Positions 1 through 6,981 of a stretch of 40,666 bases of DNA are shown piece after piece. Below the pieces are notes generated by a model that saw only the letters and a list, made by a program, of their open reading frames with translations, was not told the DNA's origin and searched no databases. Source of the DNA: Pseudolysinimonas_A sp041984585 (GTDB taxonomy: Bacteria > Actinomycetota > Actinomycetes > Actinomycetales > Microbacteriaceae). The position numbers were made by a program, and so were the translations under genes. Position 1 is the first letter of the stretch. Every line of letters starts with the position of its first letter. The stretch is taken from positions 1-40,666 of the forward strand of contig JBHIXX010000022.1 in the NCBI GenBank assembly GCA_041984585.1. The letters run 5' to 3'.

Positions 1-1663
1 TCTCGATGCCGCTGCTGGTGAACAGCTCCTCGAAGACCTGGATGAGCTGCGGCGCCTCGCTCGACTGCGACAGCATCAGGCTGATGATCCGGTCGCTGAC
101 GATGAAGTCGTCGGCGCGCGTGACCTCGGCCAGCTCCCGGTTGCGGTCGTCGAGCATCTCGCTGACGATCGCCGGCGTGCGGCCGTGCCGCGCGCCCAGG
201 TCGCGCAGGTGCAACAGGATGACGAGGGTGCGCGCGTCGGCCTGCTGGGCGCCGAGGTCCTCCCGCGCCAGCACGAGCGCGTGGTCGTAGCCGTGCACGG
301 CGTTCTCCTCGAGCACGGTGCGGCTCGTCGGGTCGGCGCGGTCGAACGTCACCTCGAGGTTGCGGGTCTCCGGAATGTCGGGGGCGGGGACGTCGGCGAG
401 GATCTGCACCCGCGACCCCGGGTGGGAGTACTCGTCGAGCTCGACGAGGATCATCGTCAGCTTCGAGTTCCAGCCGAGCACCACCGTCGTCTCCGGCACC
501 GCCGACCGCGGCGCCGCGTCGACGACGCCGCCGGCGCGCGGTGTCGCGGGGGCGGTCACCCGGATCGACGTGTCGTCGTCGGCGATGACCACGATGCGGT
601 CGCCCGCCGGGATCACCGTGTCGGCGGGCGGATTGAGCCGCACCGCGTCGCCGCTGGCGAGGCCGAGCACCGAGCAGTCGGGGAACGAGAGCTGCGCCTC
701 GAGGAAGGTGCGCCCCACCAGCGACGGCTGCTCGGTGAAGTACATCTCCGCGCCCGCGAAGCCGAGCAGCTCGGCGTAGACGACGGAGAGACCGTTCTGA
801 CGGCTCGTCTGCACGGCGATGCGGCTGATCGCCTCGGCCGACAGCACCCAGTGGGCGTGCTCGCCGCCGATCAGGCGCGCCGCCTCGAGGTTCGCCGGAT
901 CGCGCAGCTCGCCCACGATGTGGTACTTCGGACCTCGTCGCGGCGGCCGGTGCGTGACGGCGAGGGCGGTCTTGATCACCTCGGCGTCGGGGGCGTCGCT
1001 GTCCTCGTCGCCGAGCACGATGACACTGCGCGCCTCCTGCGGCGTGACGATGGCGAGGTCGGCGAGCGCCATCGGGTCACCGCTGCGCACGATGATCCGC
1101 GTCTTGCCGGTGTCGGGCACGTGGGCGCGGATCGCATCCTCCATCTCGACCTTGTCGCGATCGGCGAGCAGGACGATGACCGAGCCGCCGCGCGACCGGT
1201 TGGCGAGGCAGATCTCCTCGACGATGGAGAACACCTTCGGGCTCCAGCCGAGGATGAGCGTGTGGTCCTCCTCGAGCACCCGTGAGCGGCCCTTGCGCAG
1301 GTCCTCCACTCGGGCGTCGAACGCGCCCGACACGATGCCGATCAGGCCGGCGACGAGCACGAGGCCACCCACGGTGACGATCAGCATCAGGATGCGGAAC
1401 ACCCACCCCTCGTCGCCGCCCATGGTTCCGGGGTCGAGGGTGCGCATCAGTGAGCGCCAGATCAGGTCGAGCGGGCCGGCCGTGTCGTCGCCGAGGTTGC
1501 GGTCGTCTCGAGTCAGCTTGAGCACGACCCAGGTGACCACTCCGGCCACGACGACGAACGCGAGCGTGGCCAGCCCGAGCAGCGCCATCAGCGCCCCGGT
1601 GCCCCGCGCCATCCAGGTGTCGAACCGGTAGCGGACGCGTTCCTGCAGGGTGGCGGGCGGCAC
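1..1663 (-). CDS. CASTOR/POLLUX-type ion channel with RCK-like domains (3' end outside window)
   Basis: The stop lies beyond the left edge; 554 codons are visible. The GTG start at 1663 has a clear AGGAG ribosome site and a TAGGGT hexamer (1696-1691) about 30 nt upstream, so this mRNA has a short leader. The protein starts with a membrane helix (about residues 22-48), a pore-loop-like stretch (62-82) and a second helix (87-113). Two TrkA/RCK-like nucleotide-binding-fold repeats follow, opening with TLILGWSPKV near residue 135 and TVVLGWNSKL near 390. This two-helix plus tandem RCK layout, with GW at the start of each repeat, is that of the bacterial relatives of plant CASTOR/POLLUX cation channels. 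By family knowledge it should sit in the cytoplasmic membrane and be gated by a cytosolic ligand such as Ca2+; the ion it passes cannot be read from the sequence. It is transcribed away from a second channel gene. Confidence 0.82.
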   Translation of the reverse strand, partial: MPPATLQERVRYRFDTWMARGTGALMALLGLATLAFVVVAGVVTWVVLKLTRDDRNLGDDTAGPLDLIWRSLMRTLDPGTMGGDEGWVFRILMLIVTVGGLVLVAGLIGIVSGAFDARVEDLRKGRSRVLEEDHTLILGWSPKVFSIVEEICLANRSRGGSVIVLLADRDKVEMEDAIRAHVPDTGKTRIIVRSGDPMALADLAIVTPQEARSVIVLGDEDSDAPDAEVIKTALAVTHRPPRRGPKYHIVGELRDPANLEAARLIGGEHAHWVLSAEAISRIAVQTSRQNGLSVVYAELLGFAGAEMYFTEQPSLVGRTFLEAQLSFPDCSVLGLASGDAVRLNPPADTVIPAGDRIVVIADDDTSIRVTAPATPRAGGVVDAAPRSAVPETTVVLGWNSKLTMILVELDEYSHPGSRVQILADVPAPDIPETRNLEVTFDRADPTSRTVLEENAVHGYDHALVLAREDLGAQQADARTLVILLHLRDLGARHGRTPAIVSEMLDDRNRELAEVTRADDFIVSDRIISLMLSQSSEAPQLIQVFEELFTSSGIE

Positions 1664-1683
1664 GTCGGGTCTCCTCTCGTCGG

Positions 1684-1719
1684 CCCCTGAACCCTAGCGG
1701 GCGCGACCCGCCGCAGGGG
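1684..1719. promoter_or_regulatory. divergent channel-gene control region with nested inverted repeats
   Basis: The 80-bp gap between the two channel genes holds CCCCTG (1684-1689) paired with CAGGGG (1714-1719), enclosing GCGGG (1697-1701) paired with CCCGC (1707-1711). The outer left arm covers the expected transcription start of the leftward gene, whose -10 TAGGGT is at 1696-1691. The rightward gene has TACCAT at 1730-1735. The repeats could be a shared operator or simply GC-rich symmetry. Confidence 0.4.
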
Positions 1720-1743
1720 TCCGCCTGACTACCATGACGGCCC

Positions 1744-2538
1744 ATGGACCTCGCCCAGCGCCGCGCCCGATTCGACCGCTACGAGAGGATGGCCGACTGG
1801 CCGATGACGGCCGCGTCGCTGGTCTTCCTCGGCGCCTACTCGTGGGAGGTGATCGGGCAGCTCAGCGGGCGGGCGCAGCTGGCGGCCGACCTGGTGCTCA
1901 ACGCCATGTGGCTGCTGTTCGTCATCGACTACGTCGTCCGTCTGGCGCTCGCGCCGGAGCGCTGGCGGTGGTTCCGCCGACACCTGCTCGACCTGGCGAT
2001 CGTCGCGCTGCCCGTGCTGCAGCAGCTGCGGTTGCTCCGTCTGGTGACCGTGCTTCAGGTACTGCAGCGACGGGCGGGCGCCGTCGTCCGCGGCCGAGTG
2101 GTCGTCTACACCGTGGTCGCCTCGCTGCTGCTGATCTACATCGCGGCGCTGGCGATCCTGCAGGCCGAGCGCGAGGCGGGCACGATCACCACGCTCGGCG
2201 ACGCGCTCTGGTGGGCGTTCGTCACCGTCACCACGGTCGGCTACGGCGACTTCTTCCCGGTGACGGTCGCGGGTCGGCTGATCGCCGTGGGCCTCATGAT
2301 CGGCGGCATCGCCCTCATCGGCGTTGTCACGGCGACGGTGGCGTCGTGGATCGTCGAGCGGGTCTCCGGCATCGCCGAGGGCGCCGACGACGCGAAGGAT
2401 GACGTCCCCGCTCAGACTCCCGTCATCCCCGGCGCCGACGGCCGCGGAGAGGGTGTCGAGCCCACCGCCCGGGAGGTCGCGCTGCTGCGCGCCGAGATGG
2501 CCGAACTGCGGGAACTCCTGGCGGCCTCCCGCCACTAG
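1744..2538 (+). CDS. voltage-gated-like potassium channel
   Basis: A 264-residue Kv/KvAP-style subunit of the cytoplasmic membrane. Hydrophobic segments lie at about 20-38, 47-67, 81-92, 118-141 and 176-202. The segment in the S4 position (about 93-110, QQLRLLRLVTVLQVLQRR) has only a few arginines, so voltage sensing may be weak or absent. The pore carries the K+ selectivity filter TVGYGD at 164-169. The C-terminal 20 residues form a Leu/Glu-rich likely coiled coil, suited to tetramer assembly. There is no convincing ribosome site; TACCAT at 1730-1735 lies 8 nt before the ATG, which suggests a leaderless mRNA. An ATG at 1734 is in another frame. It is divergent from the CASTOR/POLLUX-type channel. 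Confidence 0.88.
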   Translation: MDLAQRRARFDRYERMADWPMTAASLVFLGAYSWEVIGQLSGRAQLAADLVLNAMWLLFVIDYVVRLALAPERWRWFRRHLLDLAIVALPVLQQLRLLRLVTVLQVLQRRAGAVVRGRVVVYTVVASLLLIYIAALAILQAEREAGTITTLGDALWWAFVTVTTVGYGDFFPVTVAGRLIAVGLMIGGIALIGVVTATVASWIVERVSGIAEGADDAKDDVPAQTPVIPGADGRGEGVEPTAREVALLRAEMAELRELLAASRH

Positions 2539-2583
2539 TGTGAGCCATAGTCACCCTCGGGGTCCGGAGATGGAGGTCGCCCG

Positions 2584-3552
2584 ATGACTCACCTCCCGCC
2601 GCCGACCGGAGTGCCCTCGCCCGGGGCGTCCCCCGTGCCTCCGGCCCCGTACCCGACGGCTCCCCCGCCCTCCGGCGGAAGCCGCTTGGGCATCGGAATC
2701 GCGATCGGCGTGGGCGGGGTCGTGCTGCTCGGGCTCATCGTCGGGCTGGTGGTCGCCGTGTCGAGCCTGCTCGGCACCCTGGGATCGGCACCCACCGCCG
2801 GCGGCCCCTCCGGCGGCGGATCCGCCGTGTTCGACTCCGACGGCGCGGACGACAGCGCACCGCTCGACGACGGGTTCGTCGCCCGCGGCGCCCACGCCGT
2901 CGACCCGCTCGACTGCGACGACGACTGCCTCGGCGGCTCGGTGCGCAGCCTCGCGTTCGACCCGGCCGAGTACGACGCCGTGGGCCTCGACGAGCAGTAC
3001 GGGGTCGACCCGCCCTACGGCACCGTCGAGTCGCACGGCTGGAACCTCGACTCCTGGGCCGAGGCGGGCGGCGAGCCCGACGAGTGCTTCTTCACCATCT
3101 CGACCACCCCGCACGCGTTCGGGGCCGACGACGTCGGCATCGCCGTCGACGACGAGGTGTGGAGCCTCGGCTGGGCCGGGCGCTCCTCCGGAACGAACGT
3201 GTCGCAGACGGTGCGGGTCTTCGCCCACTCGGACGGCGCCGTGAACTTCATGGCGCGCATGGAGCAGCGGATCGCCGGCTGCGACGACTACCGCCTCGTC
3301 GAGCAGTACTACTCGGCGACCGTGGGTCCGCTCGACGGGCTGGAACTTCCCGACGACGTCGCCGCCGTCGGCTGGATCGAGTCGGGCATCGGCACCGCGC
3401 GCAACAGCGGCTATTACTCGGTCGACCTGCAGCGCGGCAACCTCGTCGAGCGGATCAGCCTCTACTCCGACGGCCGGGAGCCCGGCGAGGAGTGGTTCCG
3501 CGACCTCGTCGAGCGCGCCGCCGTGGCGCTCTCGGAGCTGCCTGTCGACTGA
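2584..3552 (+). CDS. membrane-anchored protein with extracellular sensor-like domain
   Basis: 322 residues. The start is set by GGAGGT 7 nt upstream. The first 33 residues are proline-rich and probably cytoplasmic, followed by one membrane helix (about 35-62), a Gly/Ser linker and a secreted acidic domain. Four cysteines lie in the outer part (111, 115, 168, 233), so two disulfides are possible. The pattern CFFTIS then V-Q-T-V...F then a late single Cys resembles the PknH-type extracellular sensor fold of actinobacteria, but this is only a visual resemblance. There is no enzyme motif. It lies 45 bp after the K+ channel gene on the same strand and could share its transcript, but the strong ribosome site of its own allows independent expression. 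Function unknown. Confidence 0.7.
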   Translation: MTHLPPPTGVPSPGASPVPPAPYPTAPPPSGGSRLGIGIAIGVGGVVLLGLIVGLVVAVSSLLGTLGSAPTAGGPSGGGSAVFDSDGADDSAPLDDGFVARGAHAVDPLDCDDDCLGGSVRSLAFDPAEYDAVGLDEQYGVDPPYGTVESHGWNLDSWAEAGGEPDECFFTISTTPHAFGADDVGIAVDDEVWSLGWAGRSSGTNVSQTVRVFAHSDGAVNFMARMEQRIAGCDDYRLVEQYYSATVGPLDGLELPDDVAAVGWIESGIGTARNSGYYSVDLQRGNLVERISLYSDGREPGEEWFRDLVERAAVALSELPVD

Positions 3553-3616
3553 CGCGCGTCGGTCCGCACCCGCCCCGACCCGTGCTCGACGCCCACGCCG
3601 GGCGCCGGAGACGACG

Positions 3617-3650
3617 GACGGGCCGCCGTCCCGGAGGACGACGGCCCGTC
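3617..3650. terminator. bidirectional hairpin terminator
   Basis: Arms 3617-3630 and 3637-3650 pair over 14 bp with one mismatch around a 6-nt loop. It sits between the convergent stops at 3552 and 3697, so it can end both transcripts. On the + strand it is followed by a loosely T-rich GTGTGTCTGT. Confidence 0.7.
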
Positions 3651-3696
3651 GTGTGTCTGTCGCTGCGGCGATCGATCGTCGCAGTCGCTGCGCTGC

Positions 3697-3966
3697 TTAG
3701 CGGCGCAGCCCCAGGCGCTCGATCAGCGAGCGGTAGCGCTCGATGTCGACGTCCTGGAGGTACCCGAGGAGCCGGCGGCGCTGACCCACCAGGAGGAGCA
3801 GCCCACGACGCGAGTGGTGGTCGTGCTTGTGCTCCTTGAGGTGCTCGGTCAGGTCCTTGATCCGGGTGGAGAGCATGGCGACCTGCACCTCCGGGGATCC
3901 GGTGTCACCGGGCTTCGTCGCGTACTCGTCGATGATCGCCTTCTTGGTCTCAGCGTCCAGAGCCAT
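3697..3966 (-). CDS. rpsO: 30S ribosomal protein S15
   Basis: 89 residues, the normal length for S15, starting MALDAETKKAII and containing the family signature TGSPEVQVA followed by the LTEHLKEHKHDHHSRRGLL helix region and LLGYL. S15 binds 16S rRNA in the platform of the small subunit. The start is preceded by GAAGGAGG about 13 nt upstream. An in-frame ATG further up at 4043 would add 26 residues unlike any S15 N-terminus, so I do not use it. No pnp gene is visible next to it: the neighbour on the downstream side is convergent and the upstream neighbour ends at 4128. It therefore appears to be a single-gene transcript with its own leader and terminator. Confidence 0.97.
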   Translation of the reverse strand: MALDAETKKAIIDEYATKPGDTGSPEVQVAMLSTRIKDLTEHLKEHKHDHHSRRGLLLLVGQRRRLLGYLQDVDIERYRSLIERLGLRR

Positions 3967-4065
3967 AGATGGGATCCCCTCCTTCTCCTCGTTGCGCGGC
4001 GCCGAGCACCTGATGTGTCGGCTCTCTTTCTCCGCGGCCGTCATGACGGCAACCTCCCGAGAATA
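3967..4065 (-). promoter_or_regulatory. rpsO promoter and structured 5' leader
   Basis: TATTCT at 4065-4060 is a good -10 box; a start near 4053 gives a leader of about 85 nt. The leader opens with a perfect 14-bp palindrome, GCCGTCATGACGGC (4037-4050), then GCCGACAC paired with GTGCTCGGC (one bulged base), then the ribosome site. S15 is known to repress its own mRNA through leader structures in several bacteria; whether this leader does so is inference. Confidence 0.5.
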
Positions 4066-4127
4066 GCAGAGCCGACGCCTCGCGACGACCGGAGGGGTGA
4101 CACCGCCCGGCGTGTGCCGATGCGCTG

Positions 4128-4631
4128 TCAGCGCAGCAGGAAGAGCGCGGCGGTGGCGGCGAGCGACGCCGAGACCATCAGCGCCCAGAGCCCCGCGACG
4201 ACGATGCCGACGACGGCCCACGCGCGGCGGCCGAGCGCCCCGTCGGCGGTGTCCCGGATGCCGCGGACGCCCGACCGGATGGCGAGCGTCGCCAGCGCCG
4301 CGACCGCGAGCCAGCGCATCGCCTCGAGGCCGAGCGCCGCCTCGGTGAGGCGGGCGGCATCCGCGACCAGGTAGACGACGCCGAACGAGACCCCGCCGAG
4401 CAGGATGTTGGCGACGACGACGAGCAGGCCGAGCTGGAGCGCGCGCGTGGCGTGCAGCGACGCGGGGCGCTTGCCGGGGCGGGAGAGCACCGCGACACGG
4501 CTGCCGCAGTGGGAGCAGAAGGGATGGCGGGCGTCGGCTCCCGTGCCGCAGGAGTAGCAGGTGGTCCACGCGATCGGGTACGCGTCGACCAGCGGTCGGG
4601 GTGCGATGCCGGCCGTGGGGGCGACCGTCAT
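4128..4631 (-). CDS. zinc-ribbon membrane protein of unknown function
   Basis: 167 residues. The N-terminal cytoplasmic part holds a zinc-ribbon pair, Cys25-x2-Cys28 and Cys39-x2-Cys42. About three hydrophobic segments follow (roughly 66-96, 106-124 and 138-165). I chose the third ATG at 4631 because TAGGAT (4644-4639) stands 7 nt before it; the ATG at 4640 lies inside that hexamer. No enzyme motif is visible. Zinc ribbons joined to small membrane domains are common among actinobacterial proteins of unknown role. It stands alone between rpsO and padR, with a GGTCCC/GGGACC box array in its promoter that suggests specific regulation. Confidence 0.75.
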   Translation of the reverse strand: MTVAPTAGIAPRPLVDAYPIAWTTCYSCGTGADARHPFCSHCGSRVAVLSRPGKRPASLHATRALQLGLLVVVANILLGGVSFGVVYLVADAARLTEAALGLEAMRWLAVAALATLAIRSGVRGIRDTADGALGRRAWAVVGIVVAGLWALMVSASLAATAALFLLR

Positions 4632-4638
4632 GGCCCCC

Positions 4639-4725
4639 ATCCTAGGGTCCCCCATGAAGGGGACCGCAAGGGGATGCTCACGGACCCGGGGAACAGCGTG
4701 TGGGACTTTGGTCCCTACGGTCCCC
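4639..4725 (-). promoter_or_regulatory. leaderless promoter with GGGACC/GGTCCC boxes, one DosR-box-like
   Basis: The -10 box TAGGAT is at 4644-4639. Upstream lies a perfect inverted repeat, GGTCCCC (4646-4652) with GGGGACC (4659-4665). Further up is GGGACTTTGGTCCC (4702-4715), matching 13 of 14 core positions of the mycobacterial DosR/DevR motif GGGACTWWAGTCCC, and another half-site GGTCCCC at 4719-4725. The DosR-like box is centred about 77 bp before the inferred start of transcription. Confidence 0.45.
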
Positions 4726-4851
4726 GGGGAGGCGCACGTACTTTCGTCGGAAGGTTCCGGGCGCCGCCGCCCACCGTCCCTGATCCCGGTGACGCGGGGG
4801 CGCCCGGGGCCGCTTGCCGACGGTGGGGAGCGGCCTCAGACGCTGGGACGA

Positions 4852-4887
4852 CGAGGGGCGGGGCGCCGGATGGCACCCCGCCCCTCG
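4852..4887 (-). terminator. padR terminator hairpin
   Basis: Arms 4852-4867 and 4872-4887 pair over 16 bp with one mismatch around a 4-nt loop, 37 bp after the padR stop. There is no T-run. Apart from this hairpin and the box array above, the stretch from 4632 to 4924 shows no gene. Confidence 0.7.
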
Positions 4888-4924
4888 GACGGTTCTGTCG
4901 GCGATCAGACGCCGATCGCGGCGA

Positions 4925-5470
4925 TCACTCGCCGAGCATGCGGTATAGCTCGCGGCGCAGGCCGTCGAGCTTCTCGGCCGCGGCCGTGCGCTGCTCGGGC
5001 GTGCCCTCGGCAGCGACCTGGCGCACGACGCCGGCCAGCTTGCCGGCCGCCTGGAACAGCTCGCGGTGATCGGTCGGCCGGCGGGATCCCTCCCAGGCGG
5101 CGGCGATCTTGTCGGCGTTCTCCTCGACGTAGGCACGGCCCTCGTCGGTCAGCGAGTACTCCGCGCGCGCGCCCGGCGAGGTCGGCTCGATGAGCCCCTC
5201 GTCGACGAGCTGCTGCAGCGTCGGGTACACCGATCCGGGACTCGGGCGCCAGGCGCCATCCGTCTTGGTGTGGATGCCGGTGATGAGGCCGTAGCCGTTC
5301 GACGGCGCCTCGGCGAGCAGCGACAGGATCGCCTCGCGGACGTCGCCCTTGCGGGCACGCCCGCCGCGCGGGCCGAAGCCCGGGAACGGGCCGCCCATCC
5401 AGCGCATGTAGTCGTCGCCGGGGCCGAATCCGCGGCCGCGGTGGGGTCGGGGGGTGTTGTGGCGGTACAT
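4925..5470 (-). CDS. PadR-family transcriptional regulator
   Basis: 181 residues. An N-terminal Gly/Arg/Pro-rich tail of about 40 residues precedes a PadR winged helix (about 43-110). Typical features are AILSLLAEAPSNGYGLI, the PSPGSVYPTLQQLVDEGLI recognition region and AEYSLTDEGR of the wing. The C-terminal helix (about 135-178) should mediate dimerisation. AAGGAG precedes the ATG. The promoter reads TTGCGA-17-TAGAGT, and a palindrome overlaps its -35 box, which suggests autorepression. It is divergent from marP. PadR proteins generally sense small hydrophobic or phenolic ligands; the ligand here is unknown. Confidence 0.9.
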   Translation of the reverse strand: MYRHNTPRPHRGRGFGPGDDYMRWMGGPFPGFGPRGGRARKGDVREAILSLLAEAPSNGYGLITGIHTKTDGAWRPSPGSVYPTLQQLVDEGLIEPTSPGARAEYSLTDEGRAYVEENADKIAAAWEGSRRPTDHRELFQAAGKLAGVVRQVAAEGTPEQRTAAAEKLDGLRRELYRMLGE

Positions 5471-5527
5471 GGTGTCTCCTTGTGGAAGTCGTGGTGCGGG
5501 TCGCCGGTTCGCGACCCATCGCCGTTA

Positions 5528-5556
5528 CTCTACGACACTCACCGATATATCGCAAT
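5528..5556 (-). promoter_or_regulatory. padR promoter with overlapping palindromic operator
   Basis: On the minus strand TTGCGA (5556-5551) and TAGAGT (5533-5528) are spaced by exactly 17 bp. The palindrome CGATATATCG (5544-5553) covers part of the -35 box. It is an AT-rich island in a GC-rich surrounding. ATAT-rich palindromes are typical PadR operators, so autorepression is likely. The same site lies 80 bp before marP and might affect it. Confidence 0.6.
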
Positions 5557-5633
5557 ACTGAGTCGAACGGTGCTGCCCGGGCCGCGCCGATCGACCCGGT
5601 CCGCAGCGCGGTCGCATCCGGGAGACTGAGAGC

Positions 5634-6842
5634 GTGGAGATCGCCGCCCGCCTGCTCGACGTGCTGCTCGTGCTCGTGCTGCTCGTCTTCCTCGGCGAGG
5701 GCTGGCGCAACGGCCTCGGACGCAGCATCGGCGGCATCCTCGGCGTCGTGGCCGGCGGGGTCGCGGCGTTCCTGCTGGTGCCGGTGTGGTCGGCGCTCCT
5801 GCCCGACCCGGTGTGGCGCATCGCGATCACCGCCGCCGCGTCGGTGCTGCTGCTCGTCGGCGGGCACGCGCTCGGGACCGGTGTCGCGCGGGGGCTCAGC
5901 CGCCGTCGGGTCGACCCCGACGATCCGGATCGCGTCGACCTCCCGGTGCTCAGCCGCCTGCTCGGCGCGCTCGTCGACGGCGTCGTGACGGTGCTCGTGG
6001 TCGCCCTCATCGCGGGGGCCGTGGGACCGCTCGGCGTGCCGATCGTGAGTCGGGCGATCGCGGGTTCGGTCGTGCTCCGCGCCATCGACGCGATCACGCC
6101 CGCACCGGTGGACGCTGCGCTCTCGCGGGTGCGCTCCGCCATCCTCGAGGAGGGCCTGCCGGCCATCTCGGAGGCCCTCGGCGGGGTGCAGGTCTCCCCC
6201 GGCGCGCCCGACCTCGACACCTCGACTCCGCAGCTCGCGGCCGCCGCGCAGTCGGTGGTGCGCATCGGCGGCACCGCCTACGCCTGCGGCCAGAACCAGA
6301 CCGGCTCGGGGTTCGTCGTCGCCGACGACCGGGTGGTCACCAACGCGCACGTCGTCGCCGGGGTCGAGCGCCCCGTCGTGCACGCTCCCAACGGTCAGAC
6401 CATCGAGGGTGCCGTCGCCTACTACGACCCGATCGACGACCTCGCGGTGATCGCCGCACCCGGCCTGGATGCGGCGCCGCTGCCGCTCTCCGACCCCCTC
6501 CCGGTGGGCGCCGAGGGGGTCGTCGACGGCTATCCGTACGGCGGGCCGTTCACCAGCGGCGGCGCGGAGGTGCTCGCCGTCTCGACGGAGCGCATCGAGG
6601 ACGTCTACGGGACCAGCAGCTCGCCGCGCGAGGTCTACTCGCTCGCGGCGACCGTCGCGCCCGGCAATTCGGGCGGCCCGTTCCTCACCCTCGACGGCGA
6701 GGTCGCGGGGGTCGTCTTCGCGCGCAATGCGACCGATCCGCAGCTCGGCTACGCGATGACCGGGCAGGAGCTCGCCCCCGTCGCCGCGGCCGCCGCCGGC
6801 TTCGACGACCCGGTGTCGTCGGGCGCCTGCGTGAGCGGCTGA
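5634..6842 (+). CDS. marP: MarP-family membrane serine protease (CvpA plus trypsin-like)
   Basis: 402 residues from a GTG start. Residues 1-145 form a CvpA-like membrane domain with four hydrophobic segments. A linker of about 50 residues leads to an extracytoplasmic chymotrypsin-fold protease. The triad is visible: His239 in TNAHVV, Asp269 in DDLAVI and Ser346 in PGNSGGPF. Cys218 and Cys399 may form the disulfide known from MarP. This architecture is that of mycobacterial MarP (Rv3671c), needed for acid and oxidative stress resistance through cleavage of a peptidoglycan hydrolase; the role here is inferred from that. GAGACT lies 6 nt before the GTG, a weak leaderless-type -10. It is divergent from padR, with a PadR-type palindrome between them. 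Confidence 0.9.
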   Translation: MEIAARLLDVLLVLVLLVFLGEGWRNGLGRSIGGILGVVAGGVAAFLLVPVWSALLPDPVWRIAITAAASVLLLVGGHALGTGVARGLSRRRVDPDDPDRVDLPVLSRLLGALVDGVVTVLVVALIAGAVGPLGVPIVSRAIAGSVVLRAIDAITPAPVDAALSRVRSAILEEGLPAISEALGGVQVSPGAPDLDTSTPQLAAAAQSVVRIGGTAYACGQNQTGSGFVVADDRVVTNAHVVAGVERPVVHAPNGQTIEGAVAYYDPIDDLAVIAAPGLDAAPLPLSDPLPVGAEGVVDGYPYGGPFTSGGAEVLAVSTERIEDVYGTSSSPREVYSLAATVAPGNSGGPFLTLDGEVAGVVFARNATDPQLGYAMTGQELAPVAAAAAGFDDPVSSGACVSG

Positions 6843-6894
6843 GCGCATCGGCCGGGTCTTGACGACCGGGCCGCGCGGGTGCAGGCTGAAGCCA

Positions 6895-6955
6895 GGACAA
6901 CTCATCGCCCAGAAGAGCCGGAGTCTCGGACCCGCCACTGGGCGATGAGTCTTTA
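6895..6955 (+). ncRNA. candidate small RNA with own promoter and terminator
   Basis: TTGACG (6860-6865), a 17-bp spacer and CAGGCT (6883-6888) form the best sigma-70-type promoter in the window. About 10 nt later a 13-bp perfect stem begins (6900-6912 with 6938-6950, 25-nt loop), followed by TCTTTAA. Transcription from the promoter would give an RNA of about 60 nt that is almost all hairpin. The alternative is that the hairpin only terminates marP, whose stop is at 6842, and that the promoter match is chance. Confidence 0.45.
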
Positions 6956-6981
6956 ACCGGCCGCTCCGCCAGGATGGCGGC

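Noticed and set aside
3967..4569. An N-terminal extension of S15 or a fused gene upstream of rpsO.
   Set aside because: S15 is complete at 89 residues with its own ribosome site; the upstream frame lies in the leader and out of frame in the zinc-ribbon gene.
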